Below are positions 14,555 through 21,710 of a DNA stretch of 64,000 nt, piece after piece. The translations under genes and the position numbers were made by a program. The first letter of the stretch is position 1. Each line of letters opens with the position of its first letter. Source of the stretch: Vibrio gelatinilyticus (GTDB lineage: Bacteria; Pseudomonadota; Gammaproteobacteria; Enterobacterales; Vibrionaceae); assembly GCF_022836845.1 (NCBI RefSeq), contig NZ_JAJNNZ010000004.1:1-64000 (forward strand), in the 5' to 3' direction. Under the pieces are notes generated by a model. It made no database searches. It worked only from the letters and a program-made list of their open reading frames with translations, and had not been told where the DNA came from.

Positions 14555-14675
14555 TAAGCGTTTAAGACGGATTCCCAACGCTCGGTATTTTCAGCTTACT
14601 TTGGGTTAAGTGTTTATATAACAATTAGTTAGGTAGGATGGTGGCCGTTGCTCACTACTTAATTTGGCGTTAGTT
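14549..14675 (+). repeat. attC 22 (group E, 127 bp)
   Basis: The first box is altered to AGTTAAT. The core GTTAGTT is intact. Arms are TTTAAGACGGATTCCCAACGC and CGTTGCTCACTACTTAA. Confidence 0.83.
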
Positions 14676-14690
14676 CCCTAGAGGAAGCAA

Positions 14691-14966
14691 TCAACCTATA
14701 GGAAATTTTTGTTTCTGGTGGAGCACGCGCAGGATTCGGATAATGTCGCCTTCGATCCAATAGGAGACGATCATTGAAATCTCAGGAATTATAAGTAATC
14801 GCCCACGAATATCGTCTCGCTGCACACCCAGTGGCTGCTCTAGCAAGTTTTCTATTTTTGCTTCAATGAGGTTGTCAGTTTTCTCTGCCGCATCAGGGTT
14901 GAAGTCATAGAGAAACTCAAAGATCTTTTCACGATCATTAAGTGACTCTTCTTCCCATAAAATCAT
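14691..14966 (-). CDS. ParE/RelE-superfamily toxin (cassette, reversed)
   Basis: This 91-residue toxin has WEEESLNDREKIFEFLYDFNPDAAEKTDNLIEAKIENLLEQPLGVQR in the usual RelE/ParE order and closes with MIVSYWIEGDIIRILRVLHQKQKFP. It overlaps the antitoxin gene by 4 bp and is read after it. Unlike all other convincing cassette genes here, this pair is on the minus strand and so must use its own promoter. The molecular target is not evident. Confidence 0.9.
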   Translation of the reverse strand: MILWEEESLNDREKIFEFLYDFNPDAAEKTDNLIEAKIENLLEQPLGVQRDDIRGRLLIIPEISMIVSYWIEGDIIRILRVLHQKQKFPIG

Positions 14967-15247
14967 TGCTTACCTCGATTACGGATTCTGGCTTTGCGCT
15001 CTTCCATTCGAGATTTAGCAGTTTGGTGCTCAACGAAAACGGATTTTCCTGAGTCAAACTTCTCAAATGCTAGGTTTACTTGTTCAGTTAGCCATGCATC
15101 GTGAGATAATGTTTTTCTTTGTTGTTCAGCGAGTTGCTCAGTCAGTTCACGGCAAGCGTCACTCAGAGTGCGACCTTGGCTCTCAGCCATTTGTTGAGCT
15201 AGGCGTTTTGTTTCTTCATCAACACGAAATTGAATTCTAGTGTCCAT
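14963..15247 (-). CDS. RelB/DinJ-type antitoxin (cassette, reversed)
   Basis: This antitoxin is 94 residues from ATG 15247, where AAAGGAA lies seven bases upstream. The N-terminus TRIQFRVDEETKRLAQQMAESQ is a ribbon-helix-helix of the RelB/DinJ type, followed by GRTLSDACRELTEQLAEQQ. The C-terminal half is charged (EERKARIRNRGKQ) and probably binds the toxin. The open frame extends to 15286, but the ribosome-binding site favours the inner ATG. It is first in a two-gene unit with the ParE/RelE-like toxin. Confidence 0.88.
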   Translation of the reverse strand: MDTRIQFRVDEETKRLAQQMAESQGRTLSDACRELTEQLAEQQRKTLSHDAWLTEQVNLAFEKFDSGKSVFVEHQTAKSRMEERKARIRNRGKQ

Positions 15248-15303
15248 GATGTATTCCTTTGTTGGTGTGTGTACAAATGTTAGCACTAGTCTTTGAGGTG
15301 GAC

Positions 15304-15426
15304 AACTGACAAATTGTTCAAGCAGACAGCTAACGTTTGGCGATCTTGGTTTGGTTGGGTTTAGTGATTACGGTGGCTTTGTTTGTGTGTAGTGGTCGTT
15401 AGCTGCTACTTAACGCGGCGTTGATA
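15304..15426 (+). repeat. attC 23 (group A, 123 bp)
   Basis: The first box is AACTGAC instead of RYYYAAC and the core is GTTGATA. Both outer boxes have drifted from consensus, but the group A arms are intact. Confidence 0.85.
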
Positions 15427-15905
15427 TGACCCCCACTGTCAATTAAAACGTAGCAGTTTCTTCTCCTGCATTTAAAGAGCCTTACTTTTGTTTTGAGATA
15501 GTGTTAACGCATAGATGAAGCAAGTAAGTTCGTCGGTTCTCATGCTGATATTCGTGGATGACTCACTATGTGGTGAGCAGCGCCTACCTTACTTATTCCG
15601 TCGTGGCACCTGTCTTCAGCTTATACTCGTGGTTCAATAAAGCTGCACTCTATTGCCGTCCTAACGCAGTCGATGGTTGTGCCACACCCGATGCTTCATC
15701 CCATGCGATAACAACCATTCTTTACTCACGCTGGTAACCTTGCAAAACTTCGACTTGAATAAAGGATTTGTGCGTATCTAAGCCAATGAAAATTATGCTA
15801 TCGTTGTTCATGCTAGCCTCCAAATTTAGTTGTTTGAACACACTAATTATGGATCTGGCTTTAAGCTAACTCACGATATTGGAGGCTAGCACCTCGTGGG
15901 GGCGG
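15427..15905 (-). pseudogene. Remnant of a second IS110-type element
   Basis: An ATG at 15811 (minus) opens MNNDSIIFIGLDTHKSFIQV, the N-terminus of an IS110-family transposase of a different type from the intact copy. It stops at 15722 after 29 codons. The rest, down to about 15430, is degenerate. The outer ends carry CCCCCAC (15430 to 15436) and GTGGGGG (15896 to 15902), so both edges may be preserved around a large internal deletion. A 12-bp inverted repeat, GCTAGCCTCCAA (15812 to 15823) and its complement (15879 to 15890), lies in the former leader. It interrupts the start of the HIT cassette. Confidence 0.75.
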
Positions 15906-15929
15906 GATGTCTATGAGCAAAGGTGAAAA

Positions 15930-16322
15930 ATGGCAACAATAGTCGAACAAATAGTATCGCGTGAGATTGAGGCAGTAATTATTTACGAGTCGCCGAATGT
16001 TATTGCTTTCGCAGACCATGATCCAATAAATTTCGGGCATCTTCTAATTTGTCCTATTTTGCCTTATGAATCGCTTATTGATTTACCAGAGCTTGTACAC
16101 GCTGAAATTCAGCAAGTAGCAAAGGATTTATACGCGAGGCTGGTCACTAAATATAAGCCTGATGGAATCTCATTTATCCAGAATAACGGGAAATGTAATG
16201 AGCTTGACCATTATCATCTTCATATTGTTCCAAGGTTTGATGATGATAGATTTGGGTGGGTTAGTAGTAATATTGGTGTTCAGAATATAGAAGTTCTGCG
16301 TACATCGTTGGCAGGGTTATAA
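15930..16322 (+). CDS. HIT-family hydrolase (cassette)
   Basis: This 130-residue protein has the histidine-triad motif DHYHLHIVPR (His 94, 96 and 98) and the upstream NFGHLLICP strand. HIT proteins cleave nucleoside phosphoramidates, dinucleoside polyphosphates or related nucleotides. The specific substrate is not evident. AAAGGTGA precedes ATG 15930. Its cassette was entered by the IS110 remnant just upstream, so any read-through expression would have to cross that DNA. Confidence 0.88.
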   Translation: MATIVEQIVSREIEAVIIYESPNVIAFADHDPINFGHLLICPILPYESLIDLPELVHAEIQQVAKDLYARLVTKYKPDGISFIQNNGKCNELDHYHLHIVPRFDDDRFGWVSSNIGVQNIEVLRTSLAGL

Positions 16323-16424
16323 TAAGGCGCTTAAGTCGACACTAAACGCGTGGCATTTTTGCTTCGCAAAGTATATGCCATGGCTTGGTGCTACTTGGCA
16401 TGGAGCTACTTGGCTTGGAGCTAT
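16318..16424 (+). repeat. attC 24 (group B, degenerate)
   Basis: The left half matches group B up to GCTTCGCAAAGTATATGCCA. The right half has decayed: the expected CTTAGCAGGGCGTTAG is replaced by two tandem 15-bp units (16390 to 16404 and 16405 to 16419), and no GTT core remains. It is probably inactive. Confidence 0.75.
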
Positions 16425-16444
16425 GTTTTTTTGTGGAATTGAAA

Positions 16445-16753
16445 ATGAAAAAGATTGGAATTCTTTTAGTCACTTTAACGATGCTGGTTGGCTGTAATAG
16501 AGAGTACGACTCAATCACCTTGAGCACAGAAGTTAACAATGTTGAATACCTTTTGAGTGTTAGTGGAGATAGCGCATCGATAACTAAATCTAATTCAACA
16601 GAAACGTTCAAATTGAAATATCGAGATTCAGATGAGTTTGGATTCTATGTGGGTGATTCTACGTTGAGCTTTAAGCAACAGCCGAAAGTTAATAACTGGA
16701 TTTGCGTATCTTGCGTAGACCATGGTTATCCAATCATATGGAAACAAACATAA
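16445..16753 (+). CDS. Small lipoprotein (cassette)
   Basis: This is a 102-residue protein from ATG 16445 with a lipoprotein signal: MKKIGILLVTLTMLVGC, lipobox LVGC with Cys 17. The following Asn at +2 is neutral for sorting, so outer-membrane retention is likely but not certain. The mature part is beta-rich with two further cysteines (WICVSCVDHGYP). No domain is recognised. An open frame extends back to 16385 through the decayed attC, but the signal peptide fixes the start. The stop overlaps attC 25. Confidence 0.78.
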   Translation: MKKIGILLVTLTMLVGCNREYDSITLSTEVNNVEYLLSVSGDSASITKSNSTETFKLKYRDSDEFGFYVGDSTLSFKQQPKVNNWICVSCVDHGYPIIWKQT

Positions 16754-16883
16754 CAACTGTTCAAGACGGACCCAACGCTTGGTATTTTTTTCCATCGTTG
16801 GCTTTGTGTTTACGGCGCAATGGTTTAGGTAGGGTGGTGGAGGTGCTTACTATGGTTAGCTGCGGCTGATTTAGGCGTAATAC
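16748..16883 (+). repeat. attC 25 (group E, degenerate)
   Basis: Box ACATAAC is present, but the core reads GTAATAC instead of GTTRRRY and the right arm has changed (ATGGTTAGCTGCGGCTGATTTAGGCG). It is probably inactive and is the last recognisable site of the array. Confidence 0.75.
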
Positions 16884-16897
16884 GTTCGGAGCGATTA

Positions 16898-17380
16898 ATG
16901 GAAGCGGTCATCAAACAAGCAATTGCATTGAGAAAAGAGGCCAAATATCAAGAGTCGAGGATCTTGTTGGCAACATTGTTAAATGATGAACATTATGCGG
17001 CAAAAGCCCACTTACATATAGCTTGGTCATACGACAATGAAGGAAAAGAGCAACAAGCCGTTGGGCATTATTTGTCTTCTTTGTCGGGCATACTTTCTAC
17101 AGTAGAGAGGTTCGATGTTCTATTTGGCCTGGCGAGTACGTATCGAAGCCTTGGCCAATATTCTGACGCGTTACGCTATTTTGAGCAAACGATGAGTGAA
17201 TTCCCAACCGCGATCGAAGTTCAACCTTTCTATGCGATGTGTCTCTATAATCTAGGGCGTCATAAAGAAGCAACGTCTTTACTACTCGAGCTTTTGGTAT
17301 CAACGACCAACAGTGAAGCGATTAAAGAATACGAGCGAGCTATTTCTTTATATACACAAGATCTTGATAAAACCGGGTAA
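16898..17380 (+). CDS. TPR protein (array-end copy, no attC)
   Basis: This 160-residue tetratricopeptide-repeat protein is the paralogue of the cassette gene at 6439. The most similar stretch is EVQPFYAMCLYNLGRHKEAT and the LLLELLVSTTNS that follows. GGAGCG precedes ATG 16898. After the stop, GGTAAAAC and CACGCTT are shared with the other copy up to the point where that copy's attC begins, but no attC follows here. It is either the last cassette with a lost attC or the resident gene from which the cassette derives. No enzymatic domain is seen. Confidence 0.85.
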   Translation: MEAVIKQAIALRKEAKYQESRILLATLLNDEHYAAKAHLHIAWSYDNEGKEQQAVGHYLSSLSGILSTVERFDVLFGLASTYRSLGQYSDALRYFEQTMSEFPTAIEVQPFYAMCLYNLGRHKEATSLLLELLVSTTNSEAIKEYERAISLYTQDLDKTG

Positions 17381-17487
17381 AACAGGCCACGCTTCTACAA
17401 TTAATTTAAGCTAACAATCAACGCAAAGCTTTTCCAACGTATCGTTGTTTTTAAAATTAAAGGACTATGCCGGTTGTTGGTGAAAAG

Positions 17488-17512
17488 GGTGCTTAGCTAA
17501 TCGATAAGCACC
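17488..17512 (-). terminator. Rho-independent terminator for the viuB-like gene
   Basis: A perfect 8-bp stem (GGTGCTTA/TAAGCACC) with a 9-bp loop is followed on the minus strand by CCTTTTC, 14 bp after the gene's stop. Confidence 0.6.
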
Positions 17513-17525
17513 ACAGTTGGCCTTA

Positions 17526-18326
17526 TTACTGTTGATAATCTTGCGCATCTTGCTGTTTGACCGCTTTATGGCCATCTTCCGTGACACCATTTTTCCAATA
17601 ACTGCTGATGTAGATGTTCTCGCGATCGACATCTTTTTCGTTGCGGAAGTAGGTGCGTAGTGCGCGCATTGAGTCGAATTCACAAGCAACCCATACAAAT
17701 ACTTCACCCTGTAACCAGGCCAGCTCTCGCACTTTCTCTTCTAGTGATTGGTCGGTGATCCAAATGACTTCTAGGTTATCAGGTACATTGAGTTCTTGGA
17801 CGTCAACTTGTTCGAGTACCTTAATCACAGCGTAACCTTTTGCATTGTCTGGCAGAAGGCGGGCTTTTGCAGAAAGTGCGGGTAAGGCGGTCATGTCAGC
17901 AGCCATGAAGAACCAATCTACGTCGGTATTTATATCCTGAATTGCGCCAGGCCCTGCAATATAAATTTTGTCACCAACTTGAGCGTTCGCCGCCCATCGG
18001 CCAGCAAAACCACATTGGAGGTCGTGAGTAATATGACGAACAAAGTCGACGTCAATCGTCTGTTTTTCATGGGAGATGCTACGGATCGTGTAGGTGCGCA
18101 TCGAAGGACGTTGGCCTTCCCCCATGGTTGCCAAGTCTATGTCAGTACTACCTTCAGCGTTGAAGATGAGTTTGATGTAGCTGCCTTCGCAATCTTGTGG
18201 GAATTTAGCCAGCGCTTCCCCCTGAAGAGTAATACGTTGCATGTTAGGAGTAACTTGCGTTGTAGCAATAACAGTCATTAGCTTTGGAGATGGCTTCTTC
18301 TTTTTCTTTTGCATATCTTTTTGCAT
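17526..18326 (-). CDS. viuB: ViuB-like siderophore-interacting ferric reductase
   Basis: This protein is about 266 residues and belongs to the FAD-binding siderophore-interacting family (ViuB/YqjH). The FAD-contacting RPSMRTYTIRS motif is present, followed by an NAD(P)-binding-like half with FFMAADMTALPALSAKAR and the C-terminal SYWKNGVTEDGHK signature. Such proteins release iron from ferric catechol siderophores in the cytoplasm. The open frame extends to a TTG at 18398. I prefer ATG 18326, which gives the usual ViuB length. It lies just beyond the end of the integron and next to the receptor gene, and acts downstream of the uptake system encoded at 18467 to 25467. Confidence 0.87.
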   Translation of the reverse strand: MQKDMQKKKKKPSPKLMTVIATTQVTPNMQRITLQGEALAKFPQDCEGSYIKLIFNAEGSTDIDLATMGEGQRPSMRTYTIRSISHEKQTIDVDFVRHITHDLQCGFAGRWAANAQVGDKIYIAGPGAIQDINTDVDWFFMAADMTALPALSAKARLLPDNAKGYAVIKVLEQVDVQELNVPDNLEVIWITDQSLEEKVRELAWLQGEVFVWVACEFDSMRALRTYFRNEKDVDRENIYISSYWKNGVTEDGHKAVKQQDAQDYQQ

Positions 18327-18422
18327 AGTGTTCTTCTTTTTTGTTATGGGCTCAAGTTGTTGGCTGTTTTGTGACTTCCACTTTATGAGTGTAGTCAAAG
18401 TGTTTTAGAGTTGATGTTAAAA

Positions 18423-18449
18423 GCCCACGTTACGATTTACTGAGTGGGC
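18423..18449 (-). terminator. Terminator after the TonB-dependent receptor gene
   Basis: GCCCAC/GTGGGC stem followed on the minus strand by TTTTAAC, shortly after the receptor stop codon. It separates the receptor from viuB. Confidence 0.55.
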
Positions 18450-18466
18450 GTCTATAAATGAGTGAA

Positions 18467-20491
18467 TTAAAAATCCGCTGTCATACCCAAGTAGTAGGTA
18501 CGTGGAGCCATCACATAGCCTTCGTATTCTAGTTCTTTAGAAATTGATTTATTCGTCAAGTTGGTGATTCCGGCGCGAAAGCGAACATCGTCATTGATGT
18601 GATAAACGGTTCCTAGGTCTAGCGTGGTGTAAGCGTTTTGCGTGATATCTTTGTCGATAGTGCGCTTGCCGCGGTACTTAGCACTGACGAATGTTGTAAG
18701 GTCGTAAACAGGATTCCAATTTAATTTCACTAACCCTGAATGCTTGTAGCGTTCGAGTAGTTCTTCGCCGGTAGATTTGTCTTCGGTATCTAGGTATGTG
18801 TAGTTGCTGTTGATGCTCCATTGCTCAGAAATTTTCAGGCGACCGGCAAGCTCTAAACCCTGTACGATAGCTTCAGAGATGTTGTTGTAAGTTCGGTATG
18901 CCGTGTAAATATTGCTAGTGCCTGACTCTACACATCCACGTTTACTGCTATCGTATTTATCGTCGTTTTCGCAGATAATTTCACCACGGTCAATCATGTC
19001 CTGAATTTCATTGCGAAACAATGCCCCCTCAATTTGCCAGGTTGGCTCGCTGTAAATAGCCGCTAACTCATAGTTCCAACTTGTTTCTGGCTTTAGGTTT
19101 GCATTGCCATATAGGTCACAACCACCTTTACAGCTTGATACCATGTAACCGGGGTGGTTTTGTGTCAGAGTCGGGGCTTTAAATGCTTTACCTACACCTC
19201 CTTTAATGACCAGGTTTTCAGTTGATTGGTGGACAAGGTATATACGCGGAGAAAACTCTTGACCGTACTGTTCGTGTTTGTCTAAACGACCACCTAAAGT
19301 AGCGGTGAGTTGATCTGTCATTGCCCATTGATCTTGAACGAACAATGCGCCTTGATACGCTTTGGCTTTGCCACCTTGAACGTATTGTTCGTTGGTAAGT
19401 TCACTGAATTGAAAATCCACGCCAAAGGTGAGTGTATGGTTATTACCGAAGTGAGTCGTAGCCGAAGCTTCAAATATCTGCGTGAGCTCTTCAACATCGC
19501 GAGTGGAATTGTCTACATCTGCTGCATGTTTATCAAGTACGTTTTCGCGTGAGTAACGAACTTGCGTGTCACCCCATCCCCAAAACCCACTGTATGTCAG
19601 TGCCTGACTGTTGCGTGTAATATTCGAGTTCGAGTAATTCACTCCTGTCGCATGCTCTCCTGCTGTATCACGTTTGTCATCGCTGTAACCAAGGTCAAGG
19701 TCAATGATTTGGTCTTGGGCAGGGTGCCAACTAAGAGTACCGAATAGACTTAAAGTGTCGCGCCCCTCTAAAGCTGTTACATCGTCACGGTTATGCCCAG
19801 ATGGGTGGATGCCTGTGTATGGCTGCCATGCATCTCGGCCTGTTTGATTTGCAGAGACGCGCGCAAATAACTTATCCTCAATTAAGCCTCCGGACGTTGT
19901 AAATCCAACAGAATGCTGCTCACCACCATTGCCATCATTGGGTGTAGAGATGTCAGTGCTTATTGAAGTTCGCCACTCGTTAGTTGGTGTTTTGGTGATA
20001 ATGTTGATCGTACCACCCATACCATCCGAACCGTACAGGGCAGACATCGGACCGCGGATGATTTCAACGCGCTCAATTGAATCTGTCGGAATGGTGGCTA
20101 AGTCAAAATCGTTACCACGAATAATCGCACTTGCCGAACTCATACGACGGCCGTTAACCATGATTAATGTGTATTTGGCTTCCATGCCACGAATAGAAAT
20201 GGTTTGCCTGCCAGCACGCGTACTGTCTAAATCCACTTCAATGCTGGTTGCTTCTGCTACGATATCTCCAAGAGTGATGCCTGGGTTGTTTTCGATATCT
20301 TCAGCAGTAATCACTGACATAGAAGCGGGGGCTGTTGTTAATGGCGTTTCAGTTCGTGTTGCCGTCACGACCATTTGCTCATCGGTTTTCGGTGAGGTGG
20401 CTGCTGCTTGCGCACTGACAGCGATTGATGAGCAAATGAGAGTGACTGCTGTTGTAAGTGGTTGACGGGTAAAGCATGGGAACTCTGACAT
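18467..20491 (-). CDS. vctA: TonB-dependent catechol-siderophore receptor (VctA/IrgA-like)
   Basis: This 674-residue outer-membrane receptor has a signal peptide ending near SAQAAA, a TonB-box-like DEQMVVTATR, and a plug domain with DIENNPGITLGDIV and IERVEIIRGPMSALYGSDGMGGTINIITK. A 22-strand-type barrel follows, ending in aromatic YYLGMTADF. It imports ferric enterobactin-like or vibriobactin-like complexes using TonB energy. The plug most resembles IrgA/VctA/CirA proteins. The neighbouring LysR regulator and vctPDGC-like operon match the vct locus I recall from V. cholerae. A Fur-box-like site lies just upstream. The exact ligand is inferred. Confidence 0.85.
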   Translation of the reverse strand: MSEFPCFTRQPLTTAVTLICSSIAVSAQAAATSPKTDEQMVVTATRTETPLTTAPASMSVITAEDIENNPGITLGDIVAEATSIEVDLDSTRAGRQTISIRGMEAKYTLIMVNGRRMSSASAIIRGNDFDLATIPTDSIERVEIIRGPMSALYGSDGMGGTINIITKTPTNEWRTSISTDISTPNDGNGGEQHSVGFTTSGGLIEDKLFARVSANQTGRDAWQPYTGIHPSGHNRDDVTALEGRDTLSLFGTLSWHPAQDQIIDLDLGYSDDKRDTAGEHATGVNYSNSNITRNSQALTYSGFWGWGDTQVRYSRENVLDKHAADVDNSTRDVEELTQIFEASATTHFGNNHTLTFGVDFQFSELTNEQYVQGGKAKAYQGALFVQDQWAMTDQLTATLGGRLDKHEQYGQEFSPRIYLVHQSTENLVIKGGVGKAFKAPTLTQNHPGYMVSSCKGGCDLYGNANLKPETSWNYELAAIYSEPTWQIEGALFRNEIQDMIDRGEIICENDDKYDSSKRGCVESGTSNIYTAYRTYNNISEAIVQGLELAGRLKISEQWSINSNYTYLDTEDKSTGEELLERYKHSGLVKLNWNPVYDLTTFVSAKYRGKRTIDKDITQNAYTTLDLGTVYHINDDVRFRAGITNLTNKSISKELEYEGYVMAPRTYYLGMTADF

Positions 20492-20516
20492 AGTGGTATT
20501 TTTGTTTTCATGGTAA

Positions 20517-20531
20517 TGAGAATTGTTTGCA
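20517..20531 (-). promoter_or_regulatory. Fur-box-like site upstream of the receptor gene
   Basis: TGAGAATTGTTTGCA matches the 7-1-7 Fur consensus TGATAATnATTATCA at 10 of 14 scored positions. It lies about 25 bp before the receptor start. Repression by iron-loaded Fur is inferred. Confidence 0.55.
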
Positions 20532-20667
20532 TTAGATGTCTAATCGCCCAGTATTTCAAGATGAGTTCCATTCTGATTTAACATTATCGGTATCCGCTTT
20601 GTGAATACGTTATCTATTTCTTATTCTTTTCTCACACTCATTGTGTGGTGAAGCATGCGATAGCCAC

Positions 20668-21594
20668 CTAGGGCTGAGGGTACGCTTTTTTAAAGATCTC
20701 TCTGATCCAACGACACATGGGATCATTATGAAAGCGTTTATGCCAGTAGAGATAAACATCTTTCTCTGGATGGCGGAGCGGCTCGGGAACTCGCTTACAC
20801 ACAAGATTACGGTGTTGGCAGGCTTTCTTTGCAAACGGAGTAGGTAGGTGGAAAATGAGATCCGTCGTTTCTGCAATATCTGGTGCAACGTTAAAGTTTG
20901 TCAGTTGTACTGGAACACTCAACTTGCGTTCTTTGTTTATTAAGCCGAGTTCTTTGAAGCGGGACTCAATAGACAATTTTTTATCACCCTGAATAGAAAT
21001 CTGACCAAAATTTGCATTAAGCATATCCTCAACAGTGATTTCTTTGCTGGCGAGAGGATGTTCTTGATGCATTAGCAGGCGGTAATCTCTGCTGGTGATA
21101 AACATGCGATAGAGATTTTGTTCAGATGCCGTAGGTTCATGGGTGGCTAGCACGAAATGAACATCACCCGACAGCAGTGGCTCAAAAGGGCGCTTTGGAA
21201 TTGAGTCTATATCCACCACCATGCTCGGTGCCTCTCGACGAATGCCCTCCATCACTTTTGGCATTAGCTGAGCCATTTGTGGCACCAATCCATAAAATCG
21301 TACGGTACTTTCACTGTCTGCTGGGTTAAAGGTATCACCGTGTACTAGTTTCTCTAGGCGCGAGAGTAGCGAATTTAAGTCTTGTTTGATCGATTCTGCT
21401 TTGGGCGTTAATTCATAACCGTATGCGCTTCTCACTAATAGTTCATCGCTAAATACGCTGCGGAGCTTTTGTAATGAACGGCTGACACTTGGCTGACTCA
21501 TATCGAGTGCCAAAGCGGTGTTTGAAACGTGTTTCTCTTCTAGAAGGTGTTTGAGGATGACCAGAAGGTTTAAATCAATTTGACCTAGATTCAT
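20668..21594 (-). CDS. LysR-family regulator of the siderophore locus (IrgB-like)
   Basis: This regulator is about 308 residues from ATG 21594. The helix-turn-helix is KHVSNTALALDMSQPSVSRSLQKLR (about residues 21 to 45), followed by FSDELLVRSAYGYELT, the LysR signature, and an effector domain. It stands between the receptor gene and the binding-protein operon, the position of the IrgB-like regulator in the V. cholerae vct locus. Activation of receptor expression under iron limitation is inferred from IrgB. The open frame extends to 21672, but the longer N-terminus is not family-like. It is divergent from vctP across a Fur-box-like site. Confidence 0.85.
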   Translation of the reverse strand: MNLGQIDLNLLVILKHLLEEKHVSNTALALDMSQPSVSRSLQKLRSVFSDELLVRSAYGYELTPKAESIKQDLNSLLSRLEKLVHGDTFNPADSESTVRFYGLVPQMAQLMPKVMEGIRREAPSMVVDIDSIPKRPFEPLLSGDVHFVLATHEPTASEQNLYRMFITSRDYRLLMHQEHPLASKEITVEDMLNANFGQISIQGDKKLSIESRFKELGLINKERKLSVPVQLTNFNVAPDIAETTDLIFHLPTPFAKKACQHRNLVCKRVPEPLRHPEKDVYLYWHKRFHNDPMCRWIREIFKKAYPQP

Positions 21595-21662
21595 TAGGTG
21601 AATACTCACTATATCAAAAATGTTATTGCTGCATATTGCGCTTATGATAACCTCAATGCAAT

Positions 21663-21677
21663 TAATAATCATTCTTA
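21663..21677 (+). promoter_or_regulatory. Fur-box-like site upstream of vctP
   Basis: TAATAATCATTCTTA agrees with TGATAATnATTATCA at 11 of 14 scored positions. It lies 33 bp before vctP and in the divergent region with the LysR gene, so it could control both. Confidence 0.6.
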
Positions 21678-21710
21678 TTTAAAGTAAGTCATTCTCATAC
21701 GGATATAGTC

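Larger units (their letters stand above)
1..16883 (+). mobile_element. Chromosomal integron cassette array (distal part)
   Basis: At least 25 attC sites in one orientation separate short, mostly single-gene cassettes. Each site begins with an RYYYAAC-like box shortly after a stop codon and ends with GCGTTRRR. The sites are 95 to 128 bp and VCR-like, as in Vibrio superintegrons. No integrase or attI is visible. Because cassette genes point away from intI in known integrons, the platform should lie left of the window. The first cassette is cut by the window edge. Two IS110-type insertions interrupt the array, and the final two attC sites are degenerate, so the right limit is set at the last recognisable site. 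Confidence 0.95.

Noticed and set aside
1-16883. CRISPR array
   Set aside because: The repeats are 95 to 128 bp, imperfect, spaced by genes and end in GTTRRR cores, so they are attC sites.
1-17400. Integron integrase or attI within the window
   Set aside because: No tyrosine recombinase frame is present. The platform must lie outside to the left.
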